Position numbers and translations under genes: made by a program. The notes beneath the pieces were generated by a model. The model saw only the letters and a program-made list of their open reading frames with translations. It did no database searches and was not told where the DNA came from. Shown here piece after piece: positions 12,331 to 26,800 of a stretch of 58,825 nt of DNA. This stretch comes from Setaria digitata (Eukaryota > Nematoda > Chromadorea > Rhabditida > Setariidae), in NCBI GenBank assembly GCA_003640385.1, contig RCAB01000407.1, forward strand, positions 1 to 58,825, in the 5' to 3' direction. The first letter of the stretch is position 1, and every line of letters starts with the position of its first letter.

Positions 12331-14806
12331 TTAAAATTTGAGATATGAGGAACTGTTATCATAGAGGCCTGTCAAGCATTCTGCCCTCCTCCAGCGCATT
12401 TTGGTGGAGGATTTCTTTCTCCACGTCGCCGATAATAAACCAATAAATACTAATAACGACAGTAGGGGTAATAAAAATAGTATTATCCAAAAAGTTCGAA
12501 TACATATACCGTCATGTAAAGCATCCATGGGTTCTTCGTAAGTTTTCAAACCTCAAAGTGAGCATTTTACAAACCTGTTCAACTTAAAAGAATTCTAAAT
12601 TGATTTTCATTCATCCTTGCTAGTGATGTACTCAGTATTGGAAAGAAGAAAATATTAACTTCTTTAAGTCTTTATTGAATATCTTTCTGGAATTCTTTTA
12701 TATTTATATCAAAAGAGACCATTTCACTGAACTACTTAAAAAAAAAAAAAACAATGATAAGAAAGTGTAACAACTCACCTTGGTATTTCCAGCGTTTCAT
12801 GTCACGCTGTGCTCGCACCAGCTCTTCTTCCTCGTTCACATGTAATGATCCAGAATACGCCATCCACTTTGTACCTTTTACTATGTGCTTTTCCAATTCT
12901 TCATCCACCGAATTTATCGGAACTTCACGTATGTGTCGGAAACGACTTTGTTTCATCGCCTCACGTCGTTTCGAGCAATTAACCTATATTCGATTAAGAA
13001 CAAATTTTTCATAGACAGAAATTAAAAATTAATTTCCATACAGGGCCAACAATAATAAAACGGATAACCTTTGGACAGCTTTCAATGCATGCCGAGCAAT
13101 CACACTGGAAACGAATCATTGAACTATCAGGCCATTTGAACGTTCGAAATGTGGCTGTTGTAAACCATGGTAACCGGTAAATCCATTCTGGGAAAAGTTC
13201 TGTGTCGATAGCACAACCAGCTTGATCTGTTAGTGAATACAGCTCACCTGTCTCCAAATTTATCGCAAAACAATTTCGTGGGAGAACTGCGTATGTATCT
13301 ACAAAAGAGAATCGTAACATTAGTTTAACTGTCTTTAATTCCTTAATCAAAACTACTTCGGTTTTATAGTAGTGTTCAACATTGCAAATCAACTTTTTCT
13401 ATTTACTGTTCTAATCGAGTTTGAATGTGTGTCGAAATAAACAGTTTCCTTCTGGGCTTGCAATTAACAAGATTTATTGAAGTTTGTACTATCCACTTCA
13501 AAAAAATACCATGGCATAAGTAAACTAACGAAAACTAAGCTAATATGCAATTTCGGAAGTAAAATCTTACACACCGTTTGGGTGTACAGTTAGAGCAAGC
13601 CTCAACGGCTGTCCGACTGTTGCAGTATCAATAAGCTGATCATACTCATTGGTAACTGCCAATGAACAAGTTGGTCCGATTCCTGTTTCAACAATAGTTT
13701 TAGTGGTCGTAATCTCCGAAATACCCACATGGCTTGCTACCTAAACTCAATTTTCTTCAACGGTATAAACAATTAATTTATTACAATTGCATGGAACTAT
13801 AGGTGAAAAATGCTACCTAAACTCAATTTTCTTCAACGGTATAAACAATTAATTTATTACAATTGCATGGAACTATAGGTGAAAAAATCGAAGTGATTAT
13901 CGCATATCTCAGCTGTAGCATGATCACTCACTGCTTATAACCTTCTATTTCGTAAAGCTAAGAAAAGTATTAAGTAGACAGATGCATTTGGTATGTTCGA
14001 TGGATATATGAATCTGTTAAACTAAAAACACGATTTATTTTTAAAAGCTGCTCATAAATTTTGTGTTACAATATGAATTTTTTGTACATAAAAGAGTAAA
14101 ATAAGCCTAAGCGTGAGCTATAATATGTCTTTTAGATAAAAATTAATGAAAACTTGTCTTATTTTCAAATAAATACAGTTGCATAATCACTATTATCTCA
14201 CTGTCATTAATTTCCTTATAGCTCTTACCAGAACATTGAAACGTCACTAGTACTGATAGGAAAAAATCTTTATGATCTATCAATGTGCAGAATTTAACTT
14301 TCGTCAATAATTTTAAGAGGACCTTTCGAACACCAACAGGATATGTACATCTGACATCATAAGCATCTGCTCTTTGAGTGATAAACATTGGATGTCGCTG
14401 AATTACTACTGTGACAGCTATGGTGTTCTAAACACATTTCATTTCGAATAATTAGAAAATTGTTATAAATAAGGAAATAAAAGTCGAACACATAACAAGT
14501 TCGCGCAAGGTGAGACGTAGAGTCCAGTAGAGTCAATTCAAGACACTAGTTGGTGTTCACTTTCACATTATAAAATCAACCTGATTTGTTGGTTAAACGA
14601 AAAAAAAAAACTTACTGGTTCTTCGAACCTAACATTGCAGTGGGCGTACTGAATCATAAGATGATATTCGCTTTCGTTAGTAAACAAAGCGTTGAGTTTT
14701 TTGGAACAAAATGGATTATCAGTTTGGCCACGAACAAATATCCTTCCGTCATACAAGTCGGGATCATTTACCAAAATTAAGGTCATCCCGTCTAGTTCAC
14801 AGTCTA
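12331..14806 (-). other. ZP domain, juxtamembrane and transmembrane exons of the FBN-1-like gene
   Basis: Exons 14616-14806, 14323-14427, 13575-13740, 13069-13298, 12779-12983 and 12331-12551. ZP-N begins [13 protein letters not shown] and contains DGRIFVRG, the usual start of nematode cuticlin-type ZP domains, then IQRHPMFIT and [12 protein letters not shown] contains [23 protein letters not shown] and [17 protein letters not shown]. After it comes a highly charged stretch with several basic pairs and RHIR, where a furin-type cut would release the ectodomain, then the hydrophobic helix starting [10 protein letters not shown] and a roughly 30-residue tail. Exon phase changes here from the 1-1 phase typical of EGF exons to mostly phase 0. 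Confidence 0.85.
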
Positions 14807-17800
14807 CTGAAAAGTAACGTTTGCTCTCGGAACTGCTAAACGTGCTCCACGTTGCGACTTGTGAAAATACTGAGTTCCTCTATTTTCTACTTATTTTTCT
14901 GTCGTTACAGAAGACATCACTTGCAGTCCCCTGTCATCTCATGTGACTAAGCAGGACCGTATAAGAATATTAAGGTCATCATATCTAGTTCAGTACTAAA
15001 AAGAGGAAGAGATTTTTCTACCAGGAAAGTTGCAAATATTTCCGAAAACCGAACACATGCTGGAGAATAGACTACCAAATGATTCGCAGACTTTTGATTC
15101 TTAGTTCTGTAACTTCACGATTACATTCTGAAGTTACAGAACCAGTGGAATAATTTTTGCGGTAGCAGAACAGTTTAGTCTTCGGTTTTTGAATGAATGC
15201 TTACCTGACATATTATGAAGACGGTGACGTTGAGAGCATCTCCGTCCATCTCCGTAATAGCTGTCTGGACAAGTACACATGAAGGAACCAATTGTATTGG
15301 TGCACAATGCAACTGGATGACAGTCGTGTAAACCCATTGAACATTCATCAACATCTACAATTTGCTTCAAGTTTAGCAAGTTTTAATCTATATTCACCTT
15401 CATTCTTTTAATATGAAGGTTTCTATTAATATCATTCGCAAAAATTAAAGAATAGAATATCCGAAAATCGGTAATCTCGTTTTAATTAATATTCTTACCC
15501 ATGCAGGAATTGTTTGCGCCTCTTTTGTATCCATTTGCGCAACGACATTCCTTCCCTTGGTAACACTTCTCGTTTGCAGTACACTGATCCTTACATTCTG
15601 ATGGAACGCTTTGATTCGTTTTCCTCATTTCTTCAAATTTAACATTCATTAAAAAAAATTCGAAGTCACGAAATGAGAGGATATCGTATATCGGGCCTAA
15701 TTTGTTATGCTTTTTATAAAGCAAAAGAATTTTTTTTGAAGTTCGATTGGAATGTCAGGAAAAAACTTTAAAGCATTTCGAAAATTTTTAAAACTTTTAA
15801 AGAATGTTTATAGGGAAAAATAGCCCTTTTCCTCAACAACAGGAAAAGAAATATTACCAAGATGCTAATTTCTTCAATTGATAGTGTAGAAACGAACCCT
15901 TGCGGCAATAGTACCCATCTCCTTCGAATCCTTGTTTGCAGTAGCATGCACCAGTTGGAAGGCATTCCGCATTCTGGTCACAAATACTTGGTTCGTTCAA
16001 ACACAGCAAATCCTTTCGCTTCTTGCATTCCATTCCATTTCCAGTGTAGCCTTTAAACTTTTATTCTACGGCATTTCAGTTATTGAATCTCTCATAATCT
16101 GTTTCCTTTTTATGCCTTCTTCTTACTCGAAGCTATCAAACATTTTAATTGAAATTTAAAAAAAAAAAAAAAAAAAAAGACTAAGAAAACTTACCTCTTG
16201 TACATTTACAGCGCCGCTTTTCTCGATCACAAACAGCATTGGAATGACAAAGGCCTGGATAGTGGATGCAATCTCCCGGATCAGCGATGCAAAGGGCACC
16301 ATTACCAAAATAGCCCTTGAAATGGAAACTTGATATATCTTAGTAACCGTAAAAATGAAGTGAGACAATTTTCTTCAAATGCATGATTCAGCAGTGCCTT
16401 CAGTAAAAAATGATAATTTTCAGAATGCAAAATAACTGGAAACCTACCCAAACCTAGACAAATTTCGTGTGAATTCTGAACTTCTGAAAACTTCATAAAA
16501 GATTTTAAATATGATGAAAACCTTATCACAAATGCAAGTTTCATTGTAACATTTTGCTCGGGCATCACACCGCGTACAGTCTTGCAATAGTTCAGCTGTA
16601 ACACATTCTGTGCCATCACCTACAAATAATTTACTTAATACAGGATTAGTTATTCTATTCATAAGGCTACTGATTAAGGTAACAGCAAAGTCGCTAGATG
16701 TTGTGACAGAATTTACTAAATTATCAATTCAAGGAGCAGTAAATGAATCGAAATGTCACTGAAAGATTGATAGTATGAAAGTATCACCAGTATATCCAGC
16801 ATTGCATACACATCTTCGACCAATGCATTCAGCAGAACTACTGCATAAATTTGGCCTTAGCAAGCAGTCCTACAAAATCTGTTCATTCTGATAGAATATT
16901 TCGGTTTTTATAGGAATTCTCTCGAAAAAAATCTTGTATTTAATCACAGAAAATAAATAGAGCATATGCCATACTACAAAGTATCGCCTTCTTGCACGAC
17001 TAATACATACATAACATCAAAATGAAAATAAAACATACGAATGTATCCGGGGCACAAATGATGCCGTCACCGATGTAACCTTGAATGCATTTACACGTAT
17101 TTGTGGACACATCACATACTGCACGGAGATCGCAAACTGTTGGATCCAAATTGCAGTCTTCGGTATCTTTTCTGCAGAAATGAAAATCAGAATTGAAACC
17201 TCAACTCTGAGAAGCAAAAGTAACCGGCCAGCACCGCTATGTTACGAACTACCTGATTATTTATGCTAATTTATTGTCTATAAGAAAAAAAATGATCTAT
17301 ATATGAAATGGTATAAAAGATGACATTGGCGATGCAGAAATTATTGAATGCCAACTAACATGCAAATGGAGTATCCATCACCGTGATATCCTGATTTGCA
17401 AACACATTCTCCGCTTTGTTCTAAACAAACGGCAAGTTCGTGACACACTGATGATGCATTGGTCACAGTGCATCTCTGCCTAGGCTCAGCCTGAGTCACT
17501 TTCCGGGAAATGGAACTGGTAGCATCTGTATGAAGTGCCTTTGTTGTTCCACTGCTACTAACAAATGAAAGTGAAGAATAAAAATGTGGACGAATCCAGC
17601 TGCTGGAACTACGAACAGTTACAGCTTCTCTCGTGCTTTCATGCAGTGATGCTAATTCTGAAGATGGTAATTTGACAGTGGATAATCTGTGACCAAGTTC
17701 CGTACCATCCAGCCAATTTCTATCGACAGAGTCATCTTCGCCAGAACCCTCAAATGCCGCCACGCGATCAGCTTTATTTACCGAACCTGATGAAGTTTTG

Positions 17801-20800
17801 GAATTATCAGCAATGGTGATGCTTCCTTCTCCCGAATTTTCCCTAGTTAAAGTTCCGCTTTTACTTGTTACATCAAGATATCCAATTTCACTGCTTTGCT
17901 GAGATGTCTCTGAGCCAAGAGCATCATGTGTCCTTTCGGTTACCTTTCCTTCCTGCAGTAGTTTATTAATTTACGCACAGAAATACACTTTCTCTACTAA
18001 AGAAAAGAACATACGATCTTAGGTTAGAAATTGTCACATACCTTCGATCCTAATTAATTAAAAATTAAGAGACTGAAAGACGTCGCTAAATCTTCAATTA
18101 CACATACTTTTTCTAGAATTCAAAAACCAATCAAACCGTAAATGACTTTTCTTTCGGAGAACTGCTAAATTGAGAAGCAAAGACTGTGTCATAAGGCAAC
18201 GTTGTGCTTTCTTTGACATGAATTTTCCTGGTCTCCTTGCTCACGAGACTAGTTTTTGTGATCTTGTAGGTGTCCGCTCTGTTGTCAAGCTCTATTTCGT
18301 CCTGCTTATTTCCACTTTCTACTGCAGAAAAAATTTTATGCGGAAATCAATTTGAATTAAAAATTATGATTAATAAAATTAATGATTTATTTGATTATAA
18401 AATCAGTAACAGAACAATATAAATTCAACTTACACTGGCACGTGGTAACTCCATCCCCCTGATATCCACTACTACACTTACAGGTTCCGTCGAGTTGACA
18501 TCGAGCATTTTTATGACACATGGTTACATCCAAATGACAATTTGGACCTAAAATTTGTCTAATTGGCTTGAAAATAGTTTCAACTAGTCTTCTTCTGTTT
18601 TTTTTCCAAAGAGATTTGAAAAACTTTTATCGCTCTGAGGAACATGAATGCTAATATTTTGAGTCTTACTTTCAATTTCCTTATCTAGACTCCATTTGAA
18701 GTCTTAATATATTAACTGTACTGTGAACACTATGAAATACCATGAACATCAACTTTATAGATAGTTCAACAATCTAATGGTACGAAGTAACTTAAACTGA
18801 ATACTAAAATGAAAGCACAATGTTCCGGACATTTGATGGAAAGGAATCTGACTTGATTGCACCCCCATGTTCCTATTTTCAATTGTTATCAAGAGACAAG
18901 TATTTTAAGTAGAAGCCGAACTAGGGTATGTACCAATTACTAAATTATGGAACTGTAAAATCATGTTATCTGAATGTAATAAGGATGGATGATGAGAAAT
19001 AACTTCAAAATTCAACTTATCTCCCACACTTTAAAATTGTCTTTTATGACAGTGAAACTCTGCACTAAAATATTATGCCCAGAAATTTCGATTTTTAGTT
19101 AGAGCATAATCATATACGATGAGAATTATATAAAGTCTGTTTTAAGCATTAAGAATAGTTTTTTGAATACACTTCTCTTCTAAAGATGTTGCGAAATAAA
19201 AATGAATGTGCAGTAGTAGTTAGCTTTAATGTTTGTTGAATTTCAGCATCCACTTAAATCGGTTATCTGCGAAACCAAACTGGCATAAAGAAGGAAGCGA
19301 AGATTTCGTATTGTTAGCTCTAGATCGGGGATATCTGACGGTGGACATAAATAGGATTTTATAGTGTAGTAGTGGTATACAATGTGTTTAGTTGCTGACT
19401 AGCAATTTATTGTGTTTAACACCATTTGTTCGCATGATGATGGCATTTTACTATTAAGAATGTTAGGAGATCTGATAGCCGTTTTGTTGGTTTGGCTTTA
19501 ATCTTTTAAGCCAAGCCCATTAACACTGAACAAGGATTTTTTTGCAATGATTTAACGGACTGGATGAATTACTCTCTTTAATAGGCAACATGTTTGCTTT
19601 ATGGAATTTTGATACTGTCACTTCTAAATATCTAGATAACGCATGATGGTTGCTAGGCTTTCCATAACTGCTAAAGAGTAGCAAATACTACCAAACTAAA
19701 AATGAAGACATACCATCACAACGTCGTCCATCACCAATATATCCAATTTTACAGGTGCAGAAATGACGTCCTGGATGTACATCAATGCATTCCGCATTTT
19801 TATCACAATCATTCTTCTGCGGATTTGCACAGTTACCTGCTTCTTCTATTGCTGGAAACAGAAATGCATATTTGTTGGTGGGAATTTTTTGTAGTTTGTA
19901 GAATCGAAACAATTTCGTTTCGACTTAACCATCTTCCATAAAATTGATACCGATGAAGTGACAACTCACCAAGACATTTTCCATGTGACGGTTGATGACC
20001 GATAAGACAAGAACCACACTGTGGTACATCTTCATTGTCGATATGACATGTTCTGTTCATAGTATGACAAATCGTTCTCCATTCATCATTACAACCAGAT
20101 TCAACTTTTCTCAATGGTTTGATAGCTTCAATGTGAAAATTAGCAGTTTGAAGATACAACCATGTAAGAAAAGTGGAAAACAGAAAGGGAATCAAAATGA
20201 AAGAGGACTCAAAAAATTATTAGACGAAGAGGAAGCCAAGATAAAAGACGAATGTTTCATCAATGAGTTATTAATTTCGATATTCATCAATTTCAAGTTG
20301 AACAAACTGAATTAAAATAATCTACAACAAACCAGTGCAATGTATGCCGTTACCAATAAATCCCGAGGGACATTTGCATCCGACGCTTCCCAAATGATTC
20401 TCGCATCGAGCAGCCACATTACAACCAGAGATACCACGCTCACATTCATCTACATCTGCAATATGAAAATATTTGCTGATAGATTTCAGAGATGTCTTCA
20501 GCATTCTAGAGGCATTTTTCAGAAAAATTCAGATTGCTTCTTTACAAGGAGGAATTTAAGAAACTTTATTATGAGGCACTCAGATTCTTCTATATACGAA
20601 CTTTTGTATAGTTTCCAAAATACAAAGGAAAAATTCTATGTACAAATTAAATTACCGATGTTATATCAGCACTTACCAATGCACACTCCTCCTGAACCTT
20701 CATAGCCAGGAGCACATTCACATTTGTAGCCACCATCGGTATTCACGCAAATTGAATTCGATGGATCGCAGTTGTAGCGATTCTCTGCGCACTCATCAAT

Positions 20801-23800
20801 ATCTGAATATTGTCTTTTTAATCCGTCGTGTAGGCCTGAGTATTCAAACAAATTCAGTTTTCGCTTGCAAGTTACTGTGAAACATGCAGTAGCACTTTGG
20901 CTATAAGCAACGACAACTTTTCGTACGCTATAAAACAAAATATTTCAAGTTCGGAATTTTTTTTTTGCTGGTTAAATAGTTAAAGTAAATGATGTAAGGC
21001 AACGAAAAGGAAAGAATTACTTGTTGCTGATTTCATAACACGTTTTGGAAATGTAGCTTACAGTCCTTGCCAGCACTGTCCCCCATGCTAACCAACTTCA
21101 CTGCATTCAAACAAAACCAAATTTTTCTACCCGGTAATCTATCAATAGTCAGAAATCTACTGCACTAACATAGCCTGCTAACAAAAGTTTTCTCTTTTTA
21201 AGGAAAGACTATAGAATAAAATATACCTTCACAGATGTGTTTGCTCGGATTATATCGATAATTAGCATCACATTCGCATATAGAAGCAGTTAAGATACCC
21301 AAGTTAACTGATAAACAAGATGTGTGATTGGTTTGGTTGCAGACAGATAACTTGTCCTAAATTTCGTCACACATACACAGGGTAAAATAGATTGAAAAAC
21401 TAAGCAGAAAAGAAGCCAGAAAAGGATACCAAACAAGTTGTATCAGAGGGATTGATGCATTCGTTTTTGCCATCTCCAGCCCAACCACTGGGACAGTTAC
21501 AAACGTAAAAACCAGGATAATTGATACAGTCGGCTTGAGGATGACATGGGTTATTCAGGCATTCATTAATGTCTGAAAAACAAGACGTAATACTGAAATA
21601 TAATATTTAAGAAATTTTCCGTAATTTGAATAGTCTTAAATGTAAGGTCATTAAATCAAAAAATCTTCGGTAGTAAAGAAGTAGCATTTTGTTGGAACCA
21701 TTAAAATAACGTACTCCGATGAAATTAGTTCAGTTTTCTAATGAAAAATGTCTCTTACAGGAGTGTGGATCTATATTAACTACAGACTAAACATAATAAT
21801 TATCAGCTATTTAATTATAAAGTTTGAAATCGAGTTTGAAATCGAAAAATAATTACCGACACATTTGAAGCCATCTCCTTCATAACCAGGCTGACAGTGA
21901 CAAGAATAAGAGCCCATGATGTTCTTACAGTAAGCATTCTCATGACATACATCTCCCTGAGAGCACTCATTAATATCTGTACATCCCGTCGTTTCCTTCA
22001 GAAAACCTTTCTTGCAAGTATCGCAGTCAATTCTACCTGCGTTATCCACCAAACACAAATGATTTCTTTCACAGTTTGACTTTGCCATTTCTTCTTCAGT
22101 GCAGTGTCTCTTCTCCATCGGAATACATATATAACCATCACCTAAAGTGGAAGAAGGTTTCTTGAGAGTCAGTCAGAGATGCACTCTAGAAATGGTATAC
22201 TAAAAATACCTGTATAGCCAAGATTACATTGACATTGGTACGATCCCGGCATATTGGTGCAAGTTGCATACTGATTGCAAGGTCGTCCGCCACGCTCCTG
22301 GCACTCGTCGATGTCTACACAGACATGTTCTGTTGACATCCGATAACCGGTTTCACAGAAACACATAAAGCCACCAACTTTGTTCGTACATCTGGATGTC
22401 AGATCACAATCATCCAGATGTCGCTCGCATTCATCGATGTCTAAAGAAATTTTGCAAGAAATTCAAGGCTGTAAGAAGCGCTTATAAGAAGATATCGAGA
22501 ATGAATCAGATGCAATTATATTGCAAAGTAGGAAACAGTACCGACACATGCAATCATGGGTGGTTCTCCATCAAATCCTGGATAACAGCGACAAACTCCA
22601 GACCGCCGCTCGCAGTACGCATCCAATCCACACTCATCGCTACTTCGACATCGCGAAGATACGATGTGAATGTCATTTGGGACAGCTAGTCTTTCAGTTG
22701 TTATGTTCAGACTATACTCCTCCTTAGTAGCTGTCGCAATTTTCGACTGTATATCCTTGCTAAGGTTCGGAAGAGTTTCATGGAGCGGACTCACAGTTTC
22801 CTGAAATAATGAGGTTGAAAGAGTCTAGATAAAATCTGACCAAACAGTCCTAGTTTAAAATTGAGAAAAGGAAAAGAAATCTATGCTGTCTTCCATCAAG
22901 TCTCTTAAGTTTATTTTTCAGCAAAAGCAAGTAATGAAATTTATGCAGATATTTAAAGTCTATTTAAAATCTTACCTGTTGCGATATCTTAATTAAGTCA
23001 TTGCTGATTGAACTCGATGCCTCGCTGCCGTGTCGAATGGTCCGTTCTTCACTGGTATCAATTAAAATATTTTCTGAGATTGCCTTTGCAACTTCTGCAG
23101 AAACCTCTAATGGACTAACAATCATTCTGGAGGTTGATTCAATTTCAGTGATGAGACCAACAGTTGTTTCGGTTCCCAGAATAATTTCATTTTTTTTTGA
23201 TTGTTCGGATTTCATCGTCGATGTAGGAATTTCTGAAACCGTTTTTAATACATTTATGCTACTGGAACTTGATGTAGCTTCCAGATCGCTTTTAGAGCTT
23301 CCGAAGTTCTGAGAAGCGATAATATTTTTTCCAGATGTCGTTCTAGTCATAGAGTCTTTTAAAGACGTTTCAGAAACTAAAGAAGCAGAAGTGCTGGTGG
23401 AAAATTTAACAAATTCTGAAAATAGCTTTGAAGAGTGTTTGGAATCTGTCTTATTTCCAAAAACAACAAATGAACTTGAAAATCTCTTTGCATCTGTAAG
23501 AGTAACAGTACTACCGTGGTCAGTAATAACTTCGACTGCGGGAGACAAAGGACTTGTGGAAGTTTCGAGAGCAGGAAATGATGTTGCTTGCGTAACTGTC
23601 TTGAGTTTTACGGATACTGCCGCCTGGACTGAAGTAGATTCTTCTCCTTTTGTATTAGCTACTGCGGTTTCCAAAGTACTTACTCTCTCTGTCGTTGATT
23701 TCAATCCAGATTTTCCATCTTTCCCTGATTCTAATGCCTCATCCTTTGTGACACTGACTGGTGCGCCACTTGCAGAGGCTAGTGAGTCCGTTGTTGTCTC

Positions 23801-26800
23801 TGATTTCGACGCATATCTTGTTTCAAGTTCAGTTCTTAAAACTTTCTCTTTCGCAATTGTTGCAGGAGTAGAGCCTAGCTGTGAAATCTCTGGAACTTTT
23901 TTACTCTCTGACTGTGAAAAAACTTCTGCATAGCTCTCTCCTACAGTGCTAATTACCGTTCCACTCATCTCCAGAATTCCAGAAGATGTGGTCCTTCCTG
24001 ACTCCGTAATACGTAAAGCTGTATGGTCCGTTTCAGAAATAGATTTCGAAGTATCGGAATCTTTCGGTTTCTTTATTTTTAATTTCTCTCCTATCCCTAT
24101 TATATCAGTTACATCTGAAGTTATAAGTCTACTAGCTGAGGTACTAAGTTCCACAATACTAGAAATTGTTCGTTCTTTCGGTTCATCAGACATTTTTGTT
24201 ACTTCACTTATTCCTCGAACTTCCGTTACCTTAAAAAGTGGAGTTATGGATGCAATGGTTCTTTCTGTTTCTTTTGTTGTTTTAATTATATCAGAAGGCT
24301 GTTCTTTCAATGCATTTTCTGAAACGTTCAGAATCATTGATTCTTTCCCAATAACAGCAACGGTACTGATTTTTTTCGTCGATTCTGAACTAATGCTGAA
24401 ATCTCTGGGAGTGGAATCTGAAGCGTACTTGTTTTTCTCATCAGTTACTGCGATATGTTTTCCTGTTCCTGTTGTCCTAATTCCAACTTCTTCAGTAGAA
24501 GATAATGGGGATATTACCGACCATCTTTTGGCTTGCGGAGTCGTAGCAAGTTCTACTTTTCTGGTGCCCAATTGAATAACATTAGTTTTATCACTGTCTT
24601 CTGGTTTCAGTGCGTTTCTAAACCTATTTTCCTGATTATCTGATGCTGAAATTCCATTAGTGGTTTGTAAATTTTCTGCATTTCTTACTAATGTAAATCC
24701 AGATTCTGATGGTTTCGACACAGAAGTTGAGGTAATTTCAGAGTTTCTTGAGGTGGAAATGGTGGTTATTAGCTTTCTGTCTTCACCGGTAAAAGATTCT
24801 TCGAGGAAAGTCTGTTTTCTATCAGCATTAGTTCCAGACGTGTCTTCGATGTTTCGGGCAGTAGTAATATCGCTTGTTACATCATCAGTTGTCACTGAAT
24901 CTCTCGTATTAATTGATGTCGGAGTTATTGATTCTTCGGTGGCGTGAGATTCAAGTGTTGTGGATTTTTCCGTAATCGATTTCGTTTTTACTCTTTCGCT
25001 GGTCACTCTCAATGCGTTTGAGGTTTTTATAGGGCTTTCGTATTCTGTGAATGCTTCTTCAAATTTCGTTATAGTCCCAGTAATTTCCGGAGTTAAATTT
25101 TCTCTTTCATCAGCAATGTTTTTATCAAATCCAGTCACTTCCGTAGTACTTGATGATTCACTATCTCCTTTTTCCCTCATCTTACCCATAGTTACTATGC
25201 CCTGGTCAGATCTTGTGTCTCCATCTACAGCTACAGAAGAAATTGCAAATGGGGTATCAGTAGGTCCCAAAGTTTGATTCCTCAGCTCTCTTGCGGGTGC
25301 AGTTGGCAGCGGAGCATCTGACACATCTGTTGTGCTCAAATTATTCCAACTGCTCTGGAGTGATGCACTTGTCTCGTCAGTGAGTTCCGTCACTTCAGGG
25401 TATCCTCTCATCAGTACAATTTCCAGTCCAACTTCCTGTGTCTTATCACTGGCAGCAGTTACTGTCCCCAAAAGATTATTTGTTGTAGGGACTAAAATAC
25501 CGCTGCTAACATTTTGAAGTTCGGTAGCTGGTTCTTCGCCGGAACTTTCCATTTCCACACTCTTCGTTAAAATTAGTGTTTCTCCTGCAGGCTTAATCTC
25601 TGATACTTTTGTCTGCTTGAATCCTCTCGTGATTTCTTTTATTTCGTAGTTCTCGGTCTTATTTGCAGCATTTTTGCTAAGATCTAGAACATGATTCGCT
25701 TTTCCAAGTTGCTTCACTATCACCTCTTCTTTCACATCTGCAGGCGCTACCCTTACTGGTAGGCTGACAATCGCTTCTTGGCTAGCGAGTGAAGTTGTGA
25801 ATCGATTAGATCCAGTTGAGCTGATCTCTAGCCCATAGGTTTCAGAAGTTTTAGATGATTCATCCAGAGTATGAGTTCTCGCTTCAATTGGGGCAGTACT
25901 GGGTATTGCTAACTTTGTTTCGACACTCTTCGAAGGCCCACTATGATTGGTTGGCTTAGTGAACGAAGCTAACTTCACTTCATTTGGCAGTGCCGTGGAA
26001 TGTTGAATGGAAGTTGGAAATCTTGTTGAATTTGTTTGCACTGCAGAATTATATGATGTTATATCACTGATTCCAGCACTTTCAGTTGCTTGCACAGATT
26101 CTGAAGACACTTCAGATGTGCTGGGACTTCTTGTTGGAAGCTCCTCTTCTTTGTTCGTAGAAACTTCTGTTCTTTGCCCCAAAGCAGTTGTATATATAGT
26201 TTTCGTCTCTGCTGCCCCAACTGAAACTGACTTTTGCCTGGATACTGATTCCTTGGATTCACTTTTTTGAGACACCAATGTTAGATCTGTTGCAGGAACG
26301 GATGAAGTACCTTTCGGACTTACATAAGATGTGACATGCATTCCAATAATCTTACTAGTTCCTGAGTCGTGCTCTCCGGATCCTTCCATTAGTTCATTTC
26401 CAGTTTGTATATCGGTCGCTGGACCAACTTTAGCTATTTCTAGACCAAAGTTTAGAGTGGTTTCGTGGGACAGTCCTTTAAATGAACGGTGAGTTTCATG
26501 AACTTTGACTGTTTTTCCAGAAGTTGAATGTGAAATTCCAGCTAACCTTGACGAATCGGGTCCTGGAATAGCAGTAGTCCTCATCGCTTCAATGAGCAGT
26601 GGTGCAGTAGCATCCTGTTTCACATTAATTGCGACATCAGCGCCAAAATTTTTTTCTGCAGTACTTCCTGATTGCAGCTCCTGCTCTTTTTTCCATTCTG
26701 CTTTACTTTTTGAGACAGAAAATAATGATGCAGATTCAGTAGTGGTAACTGAGTTCTGTAAGACTGGTGGTGAGCCGTGAATTTCTTTATCAGTTCTGTA

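Noticed and set aside
23001..25517. Several plus-strand frames of 90-209 aa opposite the giant exon
   Set aside because: They are shadows of the Ser/Thr-rich minus-strand exon, whose codon bias leaves the complement open; no splice chain or domain supports them.
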